Below are positions 1 to 10,407 of a DNA stretch of 64,000 nucleotides, piece after piece. The position numbers and the translations under genes are program-made. Source of the stretch: Atopsyche davidsoni (taxonomy: Eukaryota; Arthropoda; Insecta; Trichoptera; Hydrobiosidae); the NCBI GenBank assembly GCA_022113835.1, contig JAILWY010000025.1:1364001-1428000 (forward strand), given 5' to 3'. A model generated the notes under the pieces. That model worked only from the letters and a program-made list of their open reading frames with translations, was not told the origin of the DNA and ran no database searches. How positions within the stretch are numbered: the first letter of the stretch is position 1; every line of letters begins with the position of its first letter.

Positions 1-391
1 GTTCGATAACGCCACGAACACTATCTTCATCTGCCAAGACGACGGCCTCCTCTACCTGAAGCCTCCGAGCATCGTCCCGCGGAAGGTTCCGGGACAGTCG
101 AAAGTGACGGCGATGGGGCTGGACAGCAAGGGGAACGTCTACCTCGGGAATGGCATGCAACTCATGATTCTGGAGCCATGCGACTCGCAGCACAGACTTT
201 TGAACGACGCCAAGAACACGGCGGAGCAGACGGCCATCTCAAATGACAAGAATCCCACGAATGAAGGTTTCTCATTGGGCACTCAGAATAATGACACCCG
301 AATTCAATTGTTGGAGGAACGAATAAAATATTTGGAAAATTTTGTCAAGAACTTCACAAAAATTGATATCGATTTTGAAACAGTTCGGTGA
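1..391 (+). CDS. Propeller-array copy 0, last exon only (partial at window edge)
   Basis: The frame is open from base 2 to a TGA at 389-391 and matches exon 4 of the five downstream paralogs. It begins inside the fifth blade (FDNATNTIFICQ), continues through the sixth (LDSKGNVYLGNG) and the EPCD cysteine, and ends with a coiled-coil-like tail closing in IDIDFETVR. The upstream exons lie outside the window. The second half of this exon and its 3' flank are nearly identical to copy B (10256 onward), closer than to neighbouring copy A. A poly(A) signal AATAAA lies at 490-495. Product by analogy with copy A: secreted ommochrome-binding-protein-like beta-propeller protein. Confidence 0.8.
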   Translation, partial: FDNATNTIFICQDDGLLYLKPPSIVPRKVPGQSKVTAMGLDSKGNVYLGNGMQLMILEPCDSQHRLLNDAKNTAEQTAISNDKNPTNEGFSLGTQNNDTRIQLLEERIKYLENFVKNFTKIDIDFETVR

Positions 392-2019
392 TTCAAGTTT
401 CAAATTATGCAATCCAAAAAATATCTAATATGGATTTATTTCTCAAGTGTTTGTATTGCTTATTAGCAAAAAATATTGTCCTTTTCTTGAATAAAGTTAT
501 GTTAAAACATAAAATATAATCTCTTTTAACATGCATAAAAAAATTATATCAATTGAATATGTGTTGTCAATTTGTAATTGGTCATTGTAGGCGACCATTT
601 ATCTTATAATTAATATGTTTTGCTTATTAATAAAAAAAGTTTAAATGCAAAAAACGATATGTATGAATTATTTAAGAATACAAATAGATCTATTTTATAC
701 TGAAATTGTATTTTTTTCATTAAATGTATAAATAAATATATTTCTGAATATCATTATAAGGTATGTCAATCTTAAAATAAAAAAAATCGTGCTTAAAAAT
801 AAGATATAAATTTGCACATAAGAAGAAAATTGCATTAGAATATGCAGTAGAAATATTCACAAGGCATTGGATTTTATAAATGCGGGAATCGTAGATATAT
901 ATGGATGTTTAAATGATTAATCTGAAATATTTAAAAGCTTGAATAAACATTGGAATATGAAATTTGTCTTTATGTGACACATTACCACATCCGGACGATA
1001 AGACGATGAGTCAATTGAGATTGTGAATAGTGTATCTGAATAGCTTGTGCTCTGTTTATGACCAGCTTTTATCTGGATATTAAAGTAAAGAGTAAAAGTT
1101 ATCGACTATGTGATAATTCTGTGTTATTTTAAAAGAGAAAGTGTACTAGGGCTGACCCTACCAGCATCCACGAGGCATCGAGATCAGTTACAGATGATTG
1201 TCAAATATTCATTAAACTCAATTTTTTATACCACAATAGAAAATATAGAAGAAAGTGACATCTTTGGATATAAAAAAATTCGTGTCTTTTAAATTTCAAA
1301 GAACCAATGACAAGAAAATTTTAAATCATAACAAATAAACACAGTTATATTGCGAGAATGACCACAAAATGATTTCAGTAGTCACTTGTCACACTGAAAA
1401 AAAATTGCGTAGTCACATCCCTGAATATTATAACGTGTTTTGATTAAATTGATTATTCACAATCATATGAAAGTCTTTTCTGGCACTTCACTCTGAGCTG
1501 ACTATCGACACGCACGTAATATTTAAAAAATACTTTACACAAATAAGGTTCTGATTGTAAGGATTTTCGTAATTTGGAGGAGCAACGGTAATATACTTAA
1601 ATTATTATTTTTTTTAACAATTACAACATGTAGCTTCGTGTTCTGGTGGTAAAGTGTTCACTTGTCGACAGAAGAGCTTTGGACTCGATTTGGTTGAAAC
1701 AACGTATTTTTATAGCTGTATGTTATGTTACACGTATTCAGTCTAGAAAAAATGTAATAAAATATTGAATATGGAAATCAGTGATGTGCGCTTGTTGGGA
1801 TAAATAAAGACGATTGACAGTTATTTAAATAACAGAAACTATTAGAAAATATTCAAAACACTTGCACCTCCTCAGAGCTCAGAAAGTATAATTATTTACC
1901 GGTTCCATTCATTTAGCATTTCATTGAAAACTAATAGCGAAATAAATAAATGGCGAATCTTTGGTATGGTGAATAACGATTTGGTGAAGTTTATACGATT
2001 TCTTGTTTCAGGCTCAATA
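392..2019. other. Spacer between copies 0 and A
   Basis: No gene is seen. The spacer is AT-rich and repeated, with variations, before each downstream copy. It holds the AATAAA signal at 490-495. A tRNA-like stretch at about 1630-1702 has D-arm-like GGTGGTAAAGTG and T-arm-like GGACTCGATTTGG, and recurs at about 7480, 11676, 15461 and 19747; it looks like an old tRNA-derived SINE head copied with the array. Just before the start codon of copy A, TTTCTTGTTTCAG at 2000-2012 resembles a splice acceptor, so an untranslated leader exon is possible. I could not fix a promoter. Confidence 0.5.
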
Positions 2020-2773
2020 ATGAATGCGGTGCTGTGGTTCTTTTTCGGGGTGTTTTCTGCGGTTTCCGCATTAAACTTAGAAAGTAATCGATGCAGCGGT
2101 TTTGTAGACGACAAATTATTTTTAACGTCAGTTCTCGGTGATTTAAATGTTCACGGACGAATACTGATCGACAAAGAAGGCAACATCTTCTACAACATTA
2201 AAACAGAACAAAGTTTATTTATACCATCAACAATAAGTTTATACGTAAGGAGAGCAAAGACGTTGGCTCATGAATTGATCGAAGGTACGTTTTAGTTAAC
2301 CTATTTTATAAGATATTTCAGTAATAATTTAAACTATATATTTTTTTTATATTTATTTGAATAGAGCATTTTATACTCTTATCTTTTTTGGAGTACCGAT
2401 GGTTCTGTTAAGGTTCTGGGGACATTTTCAGGATGTAAAATTGATTTCACGAAAAAGAACATTTAATGTCTGTAAGGATTTGTTAAGCAAACTTCTTAAG
2501 TACTCTAATTAACTAATTAATTGATTGTATATTTGTTTAAGGACAACCTACCTATATAACAGATTGGATTATGGACCAAAATGAAGATATATTCATTTCC
2601 ACAAATGGCAAGGGAATATATAAATACACTTTTGAATATGGTTTAATAACTCTTCTTATACCAACGGTATATTTTTATTTTATTTGATTCCTTTATTATC
2701 TACTTTAATCCACCCTTATATAATGTATTTCGTAATCAAACCAATACATTATCACGTATATCATCATACACAT

Positions 2774-2814
<41 letters not shown>

Positions 2815-5800
2815 CTTATATATCTTCTTCGGGTGGCTTCCTACAGAGGAGGTTGTTGACCATTTAACTCATAGGCTCTCAACGGGAACGGTACCACCCC
2901 CCAGTGGGCGCTGGAGCTTTCCAGGGGGGCGTTGGCGGGTCCAAGGAAAAATGGGGGGCGTTTTGAGGTTCAAGGGGGGCGAAAAATATATTTTATCTAG
3001 TCGTCAAAAATGTGTTTATCGTAATTTTATGGCCTTAATTTCAACTGTTAAAATCTCAACCTAGTTTTATAATTAACAGTATAGGGATCTAGAATGTTTT
3101 TCAATCATATTTATTAGCTTTAATTAAAGCCTGCACAGATATCGCTTTAGATGCCGCAAATAAACAAGTATAGTGTGTCCAAAAAGAGTATCGGGTATTT
3201 GTTTGTTCAGCAAAACCAAAACTACTAGTAATCAAGTTTTTTTTTTTATTGTTGATATACAAAATGGAAAATTATTTCAAAAAGATGATGTTATCCAAAT
3301 GGTGACCGTTACGTTGCTGATACTCTTCTAATCTGGAATGAAAATTGCTGATAACACGCTAACAGGGTGTCCAAAAAGTGCATCGGGTATTTTTTTTGCG
3401 TTGAAGTTGATTCGAGGCGGCTGAAGGACGCGGGGAGAGAATCGTAGAGTTTGCTATATTGTAGAGTTTTAGTTGCTATGGAGCAGTACCCGGGGACGCA
3501 TAGCGCTTTTTGCGTACGAGCGTATTATCGTAACGGTGATTAAATAGTGACTGCTCAACGTTTGTATCGTGCGATGGTAAAAATTCAAAACTCCGGTCGC
3601 CCTCATCAGTCCGCGACCAGGAAACAATCGAAGAAGTGGATGCGTCAGTTCGTCAAAAACCGTCTTTTCCATCCGAAAGCGAAACCAAGCGTTGAACATT
3701 AAAAAATCGTCTTTGCATTCGATTTTAAAGAAAGATTTGGATTAAAAGCGTATAAAATTCAATTGGTGCAAGAATTGAAGGATACGGACTACGCAAATCG
3801 CTAGAATTTTGCGAACGAAATGCTGCGGCAATTCAACAACTTTCAATCTTCGTTCCAGATTAGAAGAGTGCCAGCAGCGTTTAGGGCTGTCGAAATCAAA
3901 TCTATGCAAGTTTTGTCTCGTCAAAATCAAACTATAAAAGGCAGGAATTGCTCTTCTAATGCCTTAAGGAACAAAGTCGCATATTCGAGTTTTTTGACCA
4001 TTTGCCTGTACCTATTGCGAAAAATCGACTGCACCAATCAAAAAAATTTAAATGCAAAAAGTTAGATGCATCTTTTCTTCTACTACTATTTTTATTTATT
4101 TCTTATAATTTACTTTTAATATGATAAATATGTGTTTTTCCGATTGAAGTCTCGGGATTGGAGTTTCGCGATGTTCCTGTTCCAAGAATCCTTAACATTT
4201 ATGACTCTTTTTTTCAATTGGAATTAAAAGATTAGTTATAAACCTTCCTGTTGGGATTAGTTTGAAAATATGAAGAAAAAAAATCTTTAACAAACTTTGG
4301 TTTTGAAAGTCGTCATTTTATCCAATTTTTCAACATCTTCAAGATTTTATTTTACCCTGAAAATGGACGTTAATTAAATAATAAAAAATAGATAAATATA
4401 ATTTATAGTTTTCTCAATACTCTGTAAAAAAAATCAATTTTCGACATAGACAAATAAAGTGACAATTAAATTAATTGTTACTTTATTTGTCTATGTCGAA
4501 AATTGTTTTTTTTTCATATTTATATTTTCAAACTAATCCCAACAGGAAGGTTTATAACTAATCTTTTAATTCCAATTGAAAAAAAGAGTCATAAATGTTA
4601 AGGATTCTTGGAACAGGAACATCGCGAAACTCCAATCCCGAAACTTCAATCGGAAAAACACATATTTATCATATTAAAAGTAAATTATAAGAAATAAATA
4701 AAAATAGTAGTAGAAGAAAAGATGCATCTAACTTTTTGCATTTAAATTTTTTTGATTGGTGCAGTCGATTTTTCGCAATAGGTACAAGCAAATGGTCAAA
4801 AAACTCGAATATGCGACTTTGCCCATTAAATGTTTTTGTATGCTTGGTCAGTGATCAATAAAGTGGTCATTAAACAGTTAATGTATTTGTTAGCGACCAG
4901 ATCTGAAGTTAAACTCTTTTAGAAATAGATATAATTGAACACATTGTATGCGGGCGCGGAACTGTGCGTGGGGCAGGCGCTTTTCGCGACATTTCGAGCG
5001 AACATATTTATATGCGACCCGCGCTCTAGTACTAGTCGACCAAAAACGACTTAACATGCGACCCGCAAACAATATGTTAATAAATAAGATACATAAATAA
5101 AATTAGTATAATTATAACTATTATGTCAAAGGGGGCGTTTTGAATTTTTTTTCTTGTCAAGGGGGCGGTGGTAAATAAAAGGTTGAGAACCTCTGATTTA
5201 ACTGAACATATATTCTTCCTGTAGCAGGCTACAGAAAAGTTACCAGGAAGATCCTACTTCTACAAAGTACTTCCAGAACATATCCCTGTACAATAATTCC
5301 AAGGCCCCTATTCCGTTACCGATACTCCACACATGCTCAGGGCAGAGAATTTAGAGAGCGGGGATGCATAAATAAATAAAATATGGATTTAGATTTTTTA
5401 AATTGTTTTAGAAACTCTACATGGCTGCGCTAGGAATGACTGCAGACGGGACTATTTATGCTTCCGATGGAAGCAATCCAGGATCTTTATATCGTATTTC
5501 GGCTGGCAGGCTTGACAAATTCCCCGGACCCAGCAAAGTACTGAGACTTGCTTTTGATAGGGAAGACAACATGTACGTTTCAGATTCAAGTGGGCGCAGT
5601 GACGAGACAATCATCATCCGATACCAGAGACCGGAAATAGTCAACTTAACAGGTGACTAGTTAACCACTTGCTCGGCTGGGGCTATCTTTATAAATATCT
5701 GCTTATGCTTTTTTAAGGCCAAATAATTTTATATTCAAGTGACATATTCTGTAAACGGCGAGGGCGCTTTTTATAATATATTATCACTTAGACATGTTTG

Positions 5801-6303
5801 ATGTACTTGACCGAATAAATATGTTCACATACGTAAATTGGAAGCTTTCAGAATAAAAAGTGGTGTGCCAATATTAAGTTTTACAGAACCCGCAACCGAC
5901 GCATTTGATAACGTTCGATAACGCAACGAACACTATCTTCATCGGCCAAAACAACGGCCTCATCTACCTGAAGCCTCCGAACATCGTCCCGCAGAAGGTT
6001 CCGGGACAGTCGACAGTGACGGCAATGGGGCTGGACAGCAAGGGGAACGTCTACCTCGGGAATGGCAAGCAACTCATGATTCTGGAGCCATGCGACTCGC
6101 AGCACAGACTTTTGAACGACGCCAAGAACACGGCGGAGCAGACGGCCATCTCAAATGACAAGAATCCCACAGATGAAGGTTTCCCATCGAGTACTCAAAA
6201 TATTAGCACCCAACTTCAATTGTTGGAGGAACGATTAAAATATTTCGAAAATGTTGTGAAGAACTTGACAAAAATTGATATCGATTTTGAAACAGTTCGT
6301 TGA
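2020..6303 (+). CDS. Propeller-array copy A: secreted ommochrome-binding-protein-like protein, 351 aa, apparently intact
   Basis: Exons: 2020-2284, 2542-2666, 5412-5652, 5879-6303 (1056 nt). Residues 1-17 are a signal peptide (MNAVLWFFFGVFSAVSA). Six blade-like repeats follow, each with a D-x-x-x-N-x-aromatic turn: IDKEGNIFY (50-58), MDQNEDIFI (about 99), TADGTIYAS (about 140), FDREDNMYV (178-186), FDNATNTIFI (223-232) and LDSKGNVYL (262-270). Cys25 and Cys282 bracket the propeller and could form a closing disulfide. Residues 300-345 look coiled-coil-like (LQLLEERLKYFENVVKNL). Known: insect ommochrome-binding proteins are secreted pigment carriers with similar repeats. Inferred: same superfamily, ligand unknown. 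An upstream in-frame Met at 1924 exists, but Met 2020 puts the signal peptide first. Intron 1 ends in the weaker TTTAAG instead of TTTCAG. Exon 4 must start at 5879, after AATATTAAG, to stay in frame. Intron 2 is enlarged to 2.7 kb by a hAT insertion. AATAAA lies at 6415-6420. Confidence 0.75.
2768..2813. repeat. (CA)n/(TA)n microsatellite in intron 2 of copy A
   Basis: A short CA run followed by TA repeats. The same microsatellite sits at the same intron position in every copy with different lengths: 9206-9298 (B, longest), about 13065-13102 (C), about 16845-16903 (D), and only a short CA run near 21600 (E). Confidence 0.9.
3172..3930 (+). mobile_element. Degenerate mariner/IS630-type remnants inside the hAT element
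   Basis: From about 3477 the + strand encodes broken pieces typical of an insect mariner-like transposase: VRAYYRNGD near 3515, YKIQLVQELKDTDYANR at 3750-3800, then stops and frameshifts. Two terminus-like sequences are present, GTGTCCAAAAAGAGTATCGG near 3174 and GTGTCCAAAAAGTGCATCGG near 3366. The block 3290-3345 is an inverted relative of 3845-3880, so at least two fragments in opposite orientation are joined. Not functional. Confidence 0.7.
3972..4821. repeat. Foldback (head-to-head) dimer of a MITE family
   Basis: Arms of about 300 bp, 3972-4275 and 4518-4821, are near-perfect reverse complements, for example CAAAGTCGCATATTCGAG against CTCGAATATGCGACTTTG. A second small palindrome at about 4430-4510 sits in the middle. 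The left half is a whole unit and the right half an inverted partial unit. Other copies of the family are near 29635, 33130-33605 and 61844-62317. Confidence 0.85.
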
Positions 6304-8203
6304 TTCAAATTTCAACTTTAAAAAAAAAATTACGCAATCCAAAAAATATCTAATATGGATTTATTTCTCATGTGTTTGTATTGCTTATTAGCAAAAAATA
6401 TTGTCCTTTTCATTAATAAAGTAATGTTTAAATATAAAATATCAAAAAATATATATAATCTCTTTTAACATGCATAAAAAAATTATATCAAATAAATATC
6501 TTTTGCTTATTAATAAAAAAAATTTAAATGGAAAAAACGATATGTATGTATTATTTATGAATACAAATAGATCTATTTAATACTGAAATTGTATTTTTTT
6601 CATTAAATGTATAATTAAATATATTTCCGAATATCATTATAAGGTATGTCATCTCTTAAAATAAAAAAATTACATATTATTAAAAAAAGGTAAAAATTAG
6701 CACGTAAGAATAAAATTGTATTAAAAAAGGCAGTAGAAATATTCACAAAGCATTGGAATTTATAAATGCGGGAATTGTAGATATATATGGATGTTTAAAT
6801 GATTAATCTGAAATATTTAAAAGCTTGAATAAACATTGGAATTTGTCTGTTTGTGTTCATGTGACACATTTCCACATCCGGACGATAAGACGATGAGTCA
6901 ATTAAGATAGTGAATAGTGTATCAGCAGCTTTTATCTGGATATAAAAGCAAAGAGCAAAAGTTATCGACTATTCGATAATTCTGTGTTATTTTAAAAGAG
7001 AAAGTGTACTAGGGCTGACCCTACCAGCATCCACGAGGCATCGAGATCAGTTACAGATGATTGTCAAATATTCAATAAACTCAATTTTTTAAACCAAGTG
7101 ACATCTTAGAAAATTAAAATATTTCGTGTCTTTTTTTTTTCTTTTTAAAATCTGACCAATGTCAAGAAAATTTTAAATTATAACAAATAAACGCAGTTAT
7201 ATTGCGAGAATGACCGCAAAATTATTTAAGCAGTAACTTGTCACACTAAAAAAATAAATTGCGTAGACACATCCCTGAAAATTAAAGCGTTTTTTAATTC
7301 AATTAATTATTCACAATCATGAGAAAGTCTTCTCCTGGCACTTCACTCTGAGCTGACTATCGATACGCACGTGTTATTTAAATACTATACATAAATAAGG
7401 TTCTGATTGTAAGGTTTTTCGCAATTCGGAGAATCAACGGTAATATACTTAATTTTATATATTATTTTATAATACAAAATGTAGCTTCGTGTTCTGCTTC
7501 TAAAGTGTTCACATGTCGACAGAAGAGCTTTGGACTCGATCTGGTTGAATCAACGTATCTTTTTAACTGTCCGTTATGTTATATGTATTCAGCTTAGAAA
7601 AAAATGTATAAAGATATTAAAAATATTGAATTTTGAAATCAGTGATTTGCGCTGATTGTTGCAACAGTGCTACGATTAAATTGTAATGTAGGTAGATTAC
7701 TAATGTTCTCAGAATGTGTGTTGCGCCGAGCGATTGCTTGGTCAGTCCAACAACAAAGGTAAATAAGAACGGAGTTCTCTCTATATACACTACAAAAGTA
7801 AAGAAGATTGACAGTTTTATTTATAACAGAGAGATTGTAAAAAGTTCACTTGTCGATAGAAGAGTTTTGGACTCGATCTAGTTGAAACATCGCATTTTTA
7901 TAGCTGTATGTTATGTTACATGTATTCAGTCTAGAAAAAAATGTAATAAAATATTGAATATAGAAATCAGTGATGTGCGCTTGTTGGGATAAATAAAATC
8001 GATTGACAGTTTTTTTAAATAACAGAAACTCTCAGCAAATATTCTAAACACTTGCATCTCCTCAAAGCTCAGAAAATAAAATTATTTACCTGTTCCAAAG
8101 CATTTCATAGAAAACTTCTAGCGAAGTAAAGAAATGGCGAATCTTTGGTATGGTGATTAACGATTTTGTGAAATTTATACGATTTCTTTTTTCAGGCTCT
8201 AGA
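6304..8203. other. Spacer between copies A and B
   Basis: No gene is seen. It resembles the other spacers but has an extra block at about 7640-7880, in which the leader-like stretch beginning GTTCACTTGTCGA is present twice (7507 and 7845). Only the spacer before copy E shares this duplication. A TATAAAAG stretch lies at 6940-6947; a promoter role is unproven. AATAAA of copy A is at 6415-6420. Confidence 0.45.
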
Positions 8204-9226
8204 ATGAATGCGGTGTTGTGGTTCTTTTTCGGGGTGTTTTCTGCGGTTTCCGCATTAAACTTAGAAAGCAATCAATGCAGCAGTTTTGTAGACGATAAAC
8301 TGTTTTTCACGTCAGTTCTCGTTGATGTAAATGTTCACGGACGAATACTGACCGACAAAGAAGGCAACATCTTCTACACCATTAAAACAGGAGACGGTTA
8401 TTATACACCAGCAACAATAAGGTTATACGTAAGGAGAGCAAAGACGTTGACTCATGAATTGATCGATGTTACGTTTTAGTTAACCTATTTTACGCTACAT
8501 CATATTAATATATTTAAGTAATAATTTAAACTATATTTTTATATATTTATTTGAATATAGCATTTTTAACACTTTTCTTTTTTGGAGTTCTGATGCTTCT
8601 GTTACGGTTCTGGGGACATTTTCAGAATGTAAAATTGATTTCTCGATAAAGAACATTTACTGTATGTGAGGATTTGAATGAGATTTTTATTACTCCGGAT
8701 CAAATTTGTTAAGTACTCGGGAGCGAGAACTTAACCGAGCAAGCTGGCATCCTTTCTGAAAGAACGTGTGTGTTATGAAAAGAATTTCTCCTTTCCACAC
8801 AGACTGCTTCCATCCAAGTTCCTGGCATGCCCCAGTGCCGGGTCCTGTACCATTGGAATATCAAAAAAATGCATCATAATAACATATTTTTAGAATCCAA
8901 GTAGCAGACAATGCTCATTTTATATTTGTATTAAAAAAGTTAACTAATAAATTGTTTGTATATTTGTTTCAGGACAACCTACAGATATAACAGATTGGAT
9001 TATGGACCAAAATGAAGATATATTCATTTCCACAAATGGCAAGGGAATATATAAATACACTTCTGAAAATGGTTTAATAACTCATCTTATGCCATCGGTA
9101 TATTTTAATTTTATTTGATTCCTTTATTATCTACTTTAATCCATCTATATATATAATCTATTTCGTAATCAAACCAATACATTATCACGTTTATCATCAT
9201 ACAATCCACACGCACACACACACACT

Positions 9227-9303
<77 letters not shown>

Positions 9304-10407
9304 AAGCATTGGTATTTAAACCTGATTCTCTTTCTGAAGCAGAAAAGATAGCAGGAGGACCCCACCTCTACAAGGATAATCCAGACCATATCCATGCACA
9401 ATCATTCCATGTCCTCTATTCCGTTACTGATACTCCACACACGTTCAGGACTCATAACGGGGGGAGCGGGGATACATACATATATAAAATATCAATTTAG
9501 ATTTTTTAAATTGTTTTAGAATCGCAACATACCTGCGCTTGGAATTACTGTCGACGGGGCTATTTATGCTTCCGAAGGAAGCAATCCAGGATCTTTGTAC
9601 CGTATTTTGTCAGGCAGGATGGTCATGTCCCCTGGACCCAGCAACGTACAGAGACTTGCTTTTGACAGGGAAGATAACATGTACGTGCGCGTAAGCTCAG
9701 ATCCAAGTGGTAACAGTCGCGAGACAATCATCATCCGAGACCAGAGACCGGAAATAGTCAACTTAACAGGTGACTAGTTAACTATGGCTACCTTTTTAAA
9801 TATCTGCTTCTGCTTTTAATTGCCAGATAATTTTATATTCAAGTTACATACTCTGTAGACGGCGAGGGCGCTATTTAATATTTACTATCACTTAAACATG
9901 TTTAAAGTACTTAACAGAATAAATATGTACCCTTACGTAAATTTGAAGCATTCAGAATAAAAAGTGGTGTGCCAATATTAAGTTTTACAGAACTCCGAAA
10001 CGACACACTTGATAACGTTCGATAACGCCACGAACACTATCTTCATCTGCCAAGACAACGGCCTCCTCTACCTGAAGCCTCCGAACATCGTCCCGCGGAA
10101 GGTTCCGGGACAGTCGACGGTGACGGCGATGGGGCTGGACAGCAAGGGGAACGTCTACCTTGGAACTGGCAAGCAACTCCTGATGCTGGAGCCATGCGAC
10201 TCGCAGCACAGACTTTTGAACGACGCCAAGAACACGGCGGAGCAGACGGCCATCTCAAATGACAAGAATCCCACGAATGAAGGTTTCTCATTGGGCACTC
10301 AGAATAATGACACCCGAATTCAATTGTTGGAGGAACGAATAAAATATTTGGAAAATTTTGTCAAGAACTTCACAAAAATTGATATCGATTTTGAAACAGT
10401 TCGGTGA
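8204..10407 (+). pseudogene. Propeller-array copy B: exon 1 splice donor lost, probable pseudogene
   Basis: Exon equivalents: 8204-8468, 8973-9097, 9520-9769, 9983-10407; all are open in the expected phases. Signal peptide, six blade motifs, cysteines and tail are present as in copy A, with an extra Cys in blade five (TIFICQ). The donor of exon 1 is broken: where A, C, D and E read GAAG then GTACGT, GTATGT or GTAAGT, copy B reads GATG then TTACGT. The only nearby GT (after GAT) would join exon 2 in the wrong frame and hit a stop within six codons. Reading through gives a protein of about 91 aa ending DVTF. It could still be spliced at a distant cryptic site. AATAAA is at 10506-10511. Confidence 0.7.
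9206..9298. repeat. Long (CA)n(TA)n microsatellite, intron 2 of copy B
   Basis: CA repeats run into more than 30 uninterrupted TA units, the longest of the homologous microsatellites of the array. Its self-complementarity makes it a likely site of replication slippage or assembly error. Confidence 0.95.

Larger units (their letters stand above)
2870..5195. mobile_element. Non-autonomous hAT-type element, 2.3 kb, with 8-bp target duplication
   Basis: The element begins CATAGGCTCTCAAC and ends GTTGAGAACCTCTG, imperfect inverted termini typical of hAT elements (CA...TG). The flanking direct repeat ATTTAACT is exact at 2862-2869 and 5196-5203. Copies C and D show the uninterrupted site (CCATTTAACT then A/GAACATAT), which confirms both borders. 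Subterminal regions are rich in GGGGGCG / CGCCCCC. No hAT transposase is visible. It carries a mariner remnant and a foldback repeat. The 210-bp insert in exon 1 of copy E belongs to the same family. Confidence 0.88.

Noticed and set aside
1924..2019. Upstream in-frame Met of copy A (MKTNSEINKWRIFGM) as the start.
   Set aside because: It would bury the signal peptide, is deleted in copy E, and an acceptor-like TTTCAG lies between it and Met 2020.
5881..6105. Long open frames antisense to exon 4 in each array copy (for example 5881-6105 and 22255-22758).
   Set aside because: They mirror the GC-rich, conserved sense exon and have no independent signature, start context or splice logic.
5887..6303. 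Exon 4 beginning directly after TTTTACAG.
   Set aside because: It breaks the frame in every copy; the AATATTAAG acceptor 8 nt upstream keeps it.
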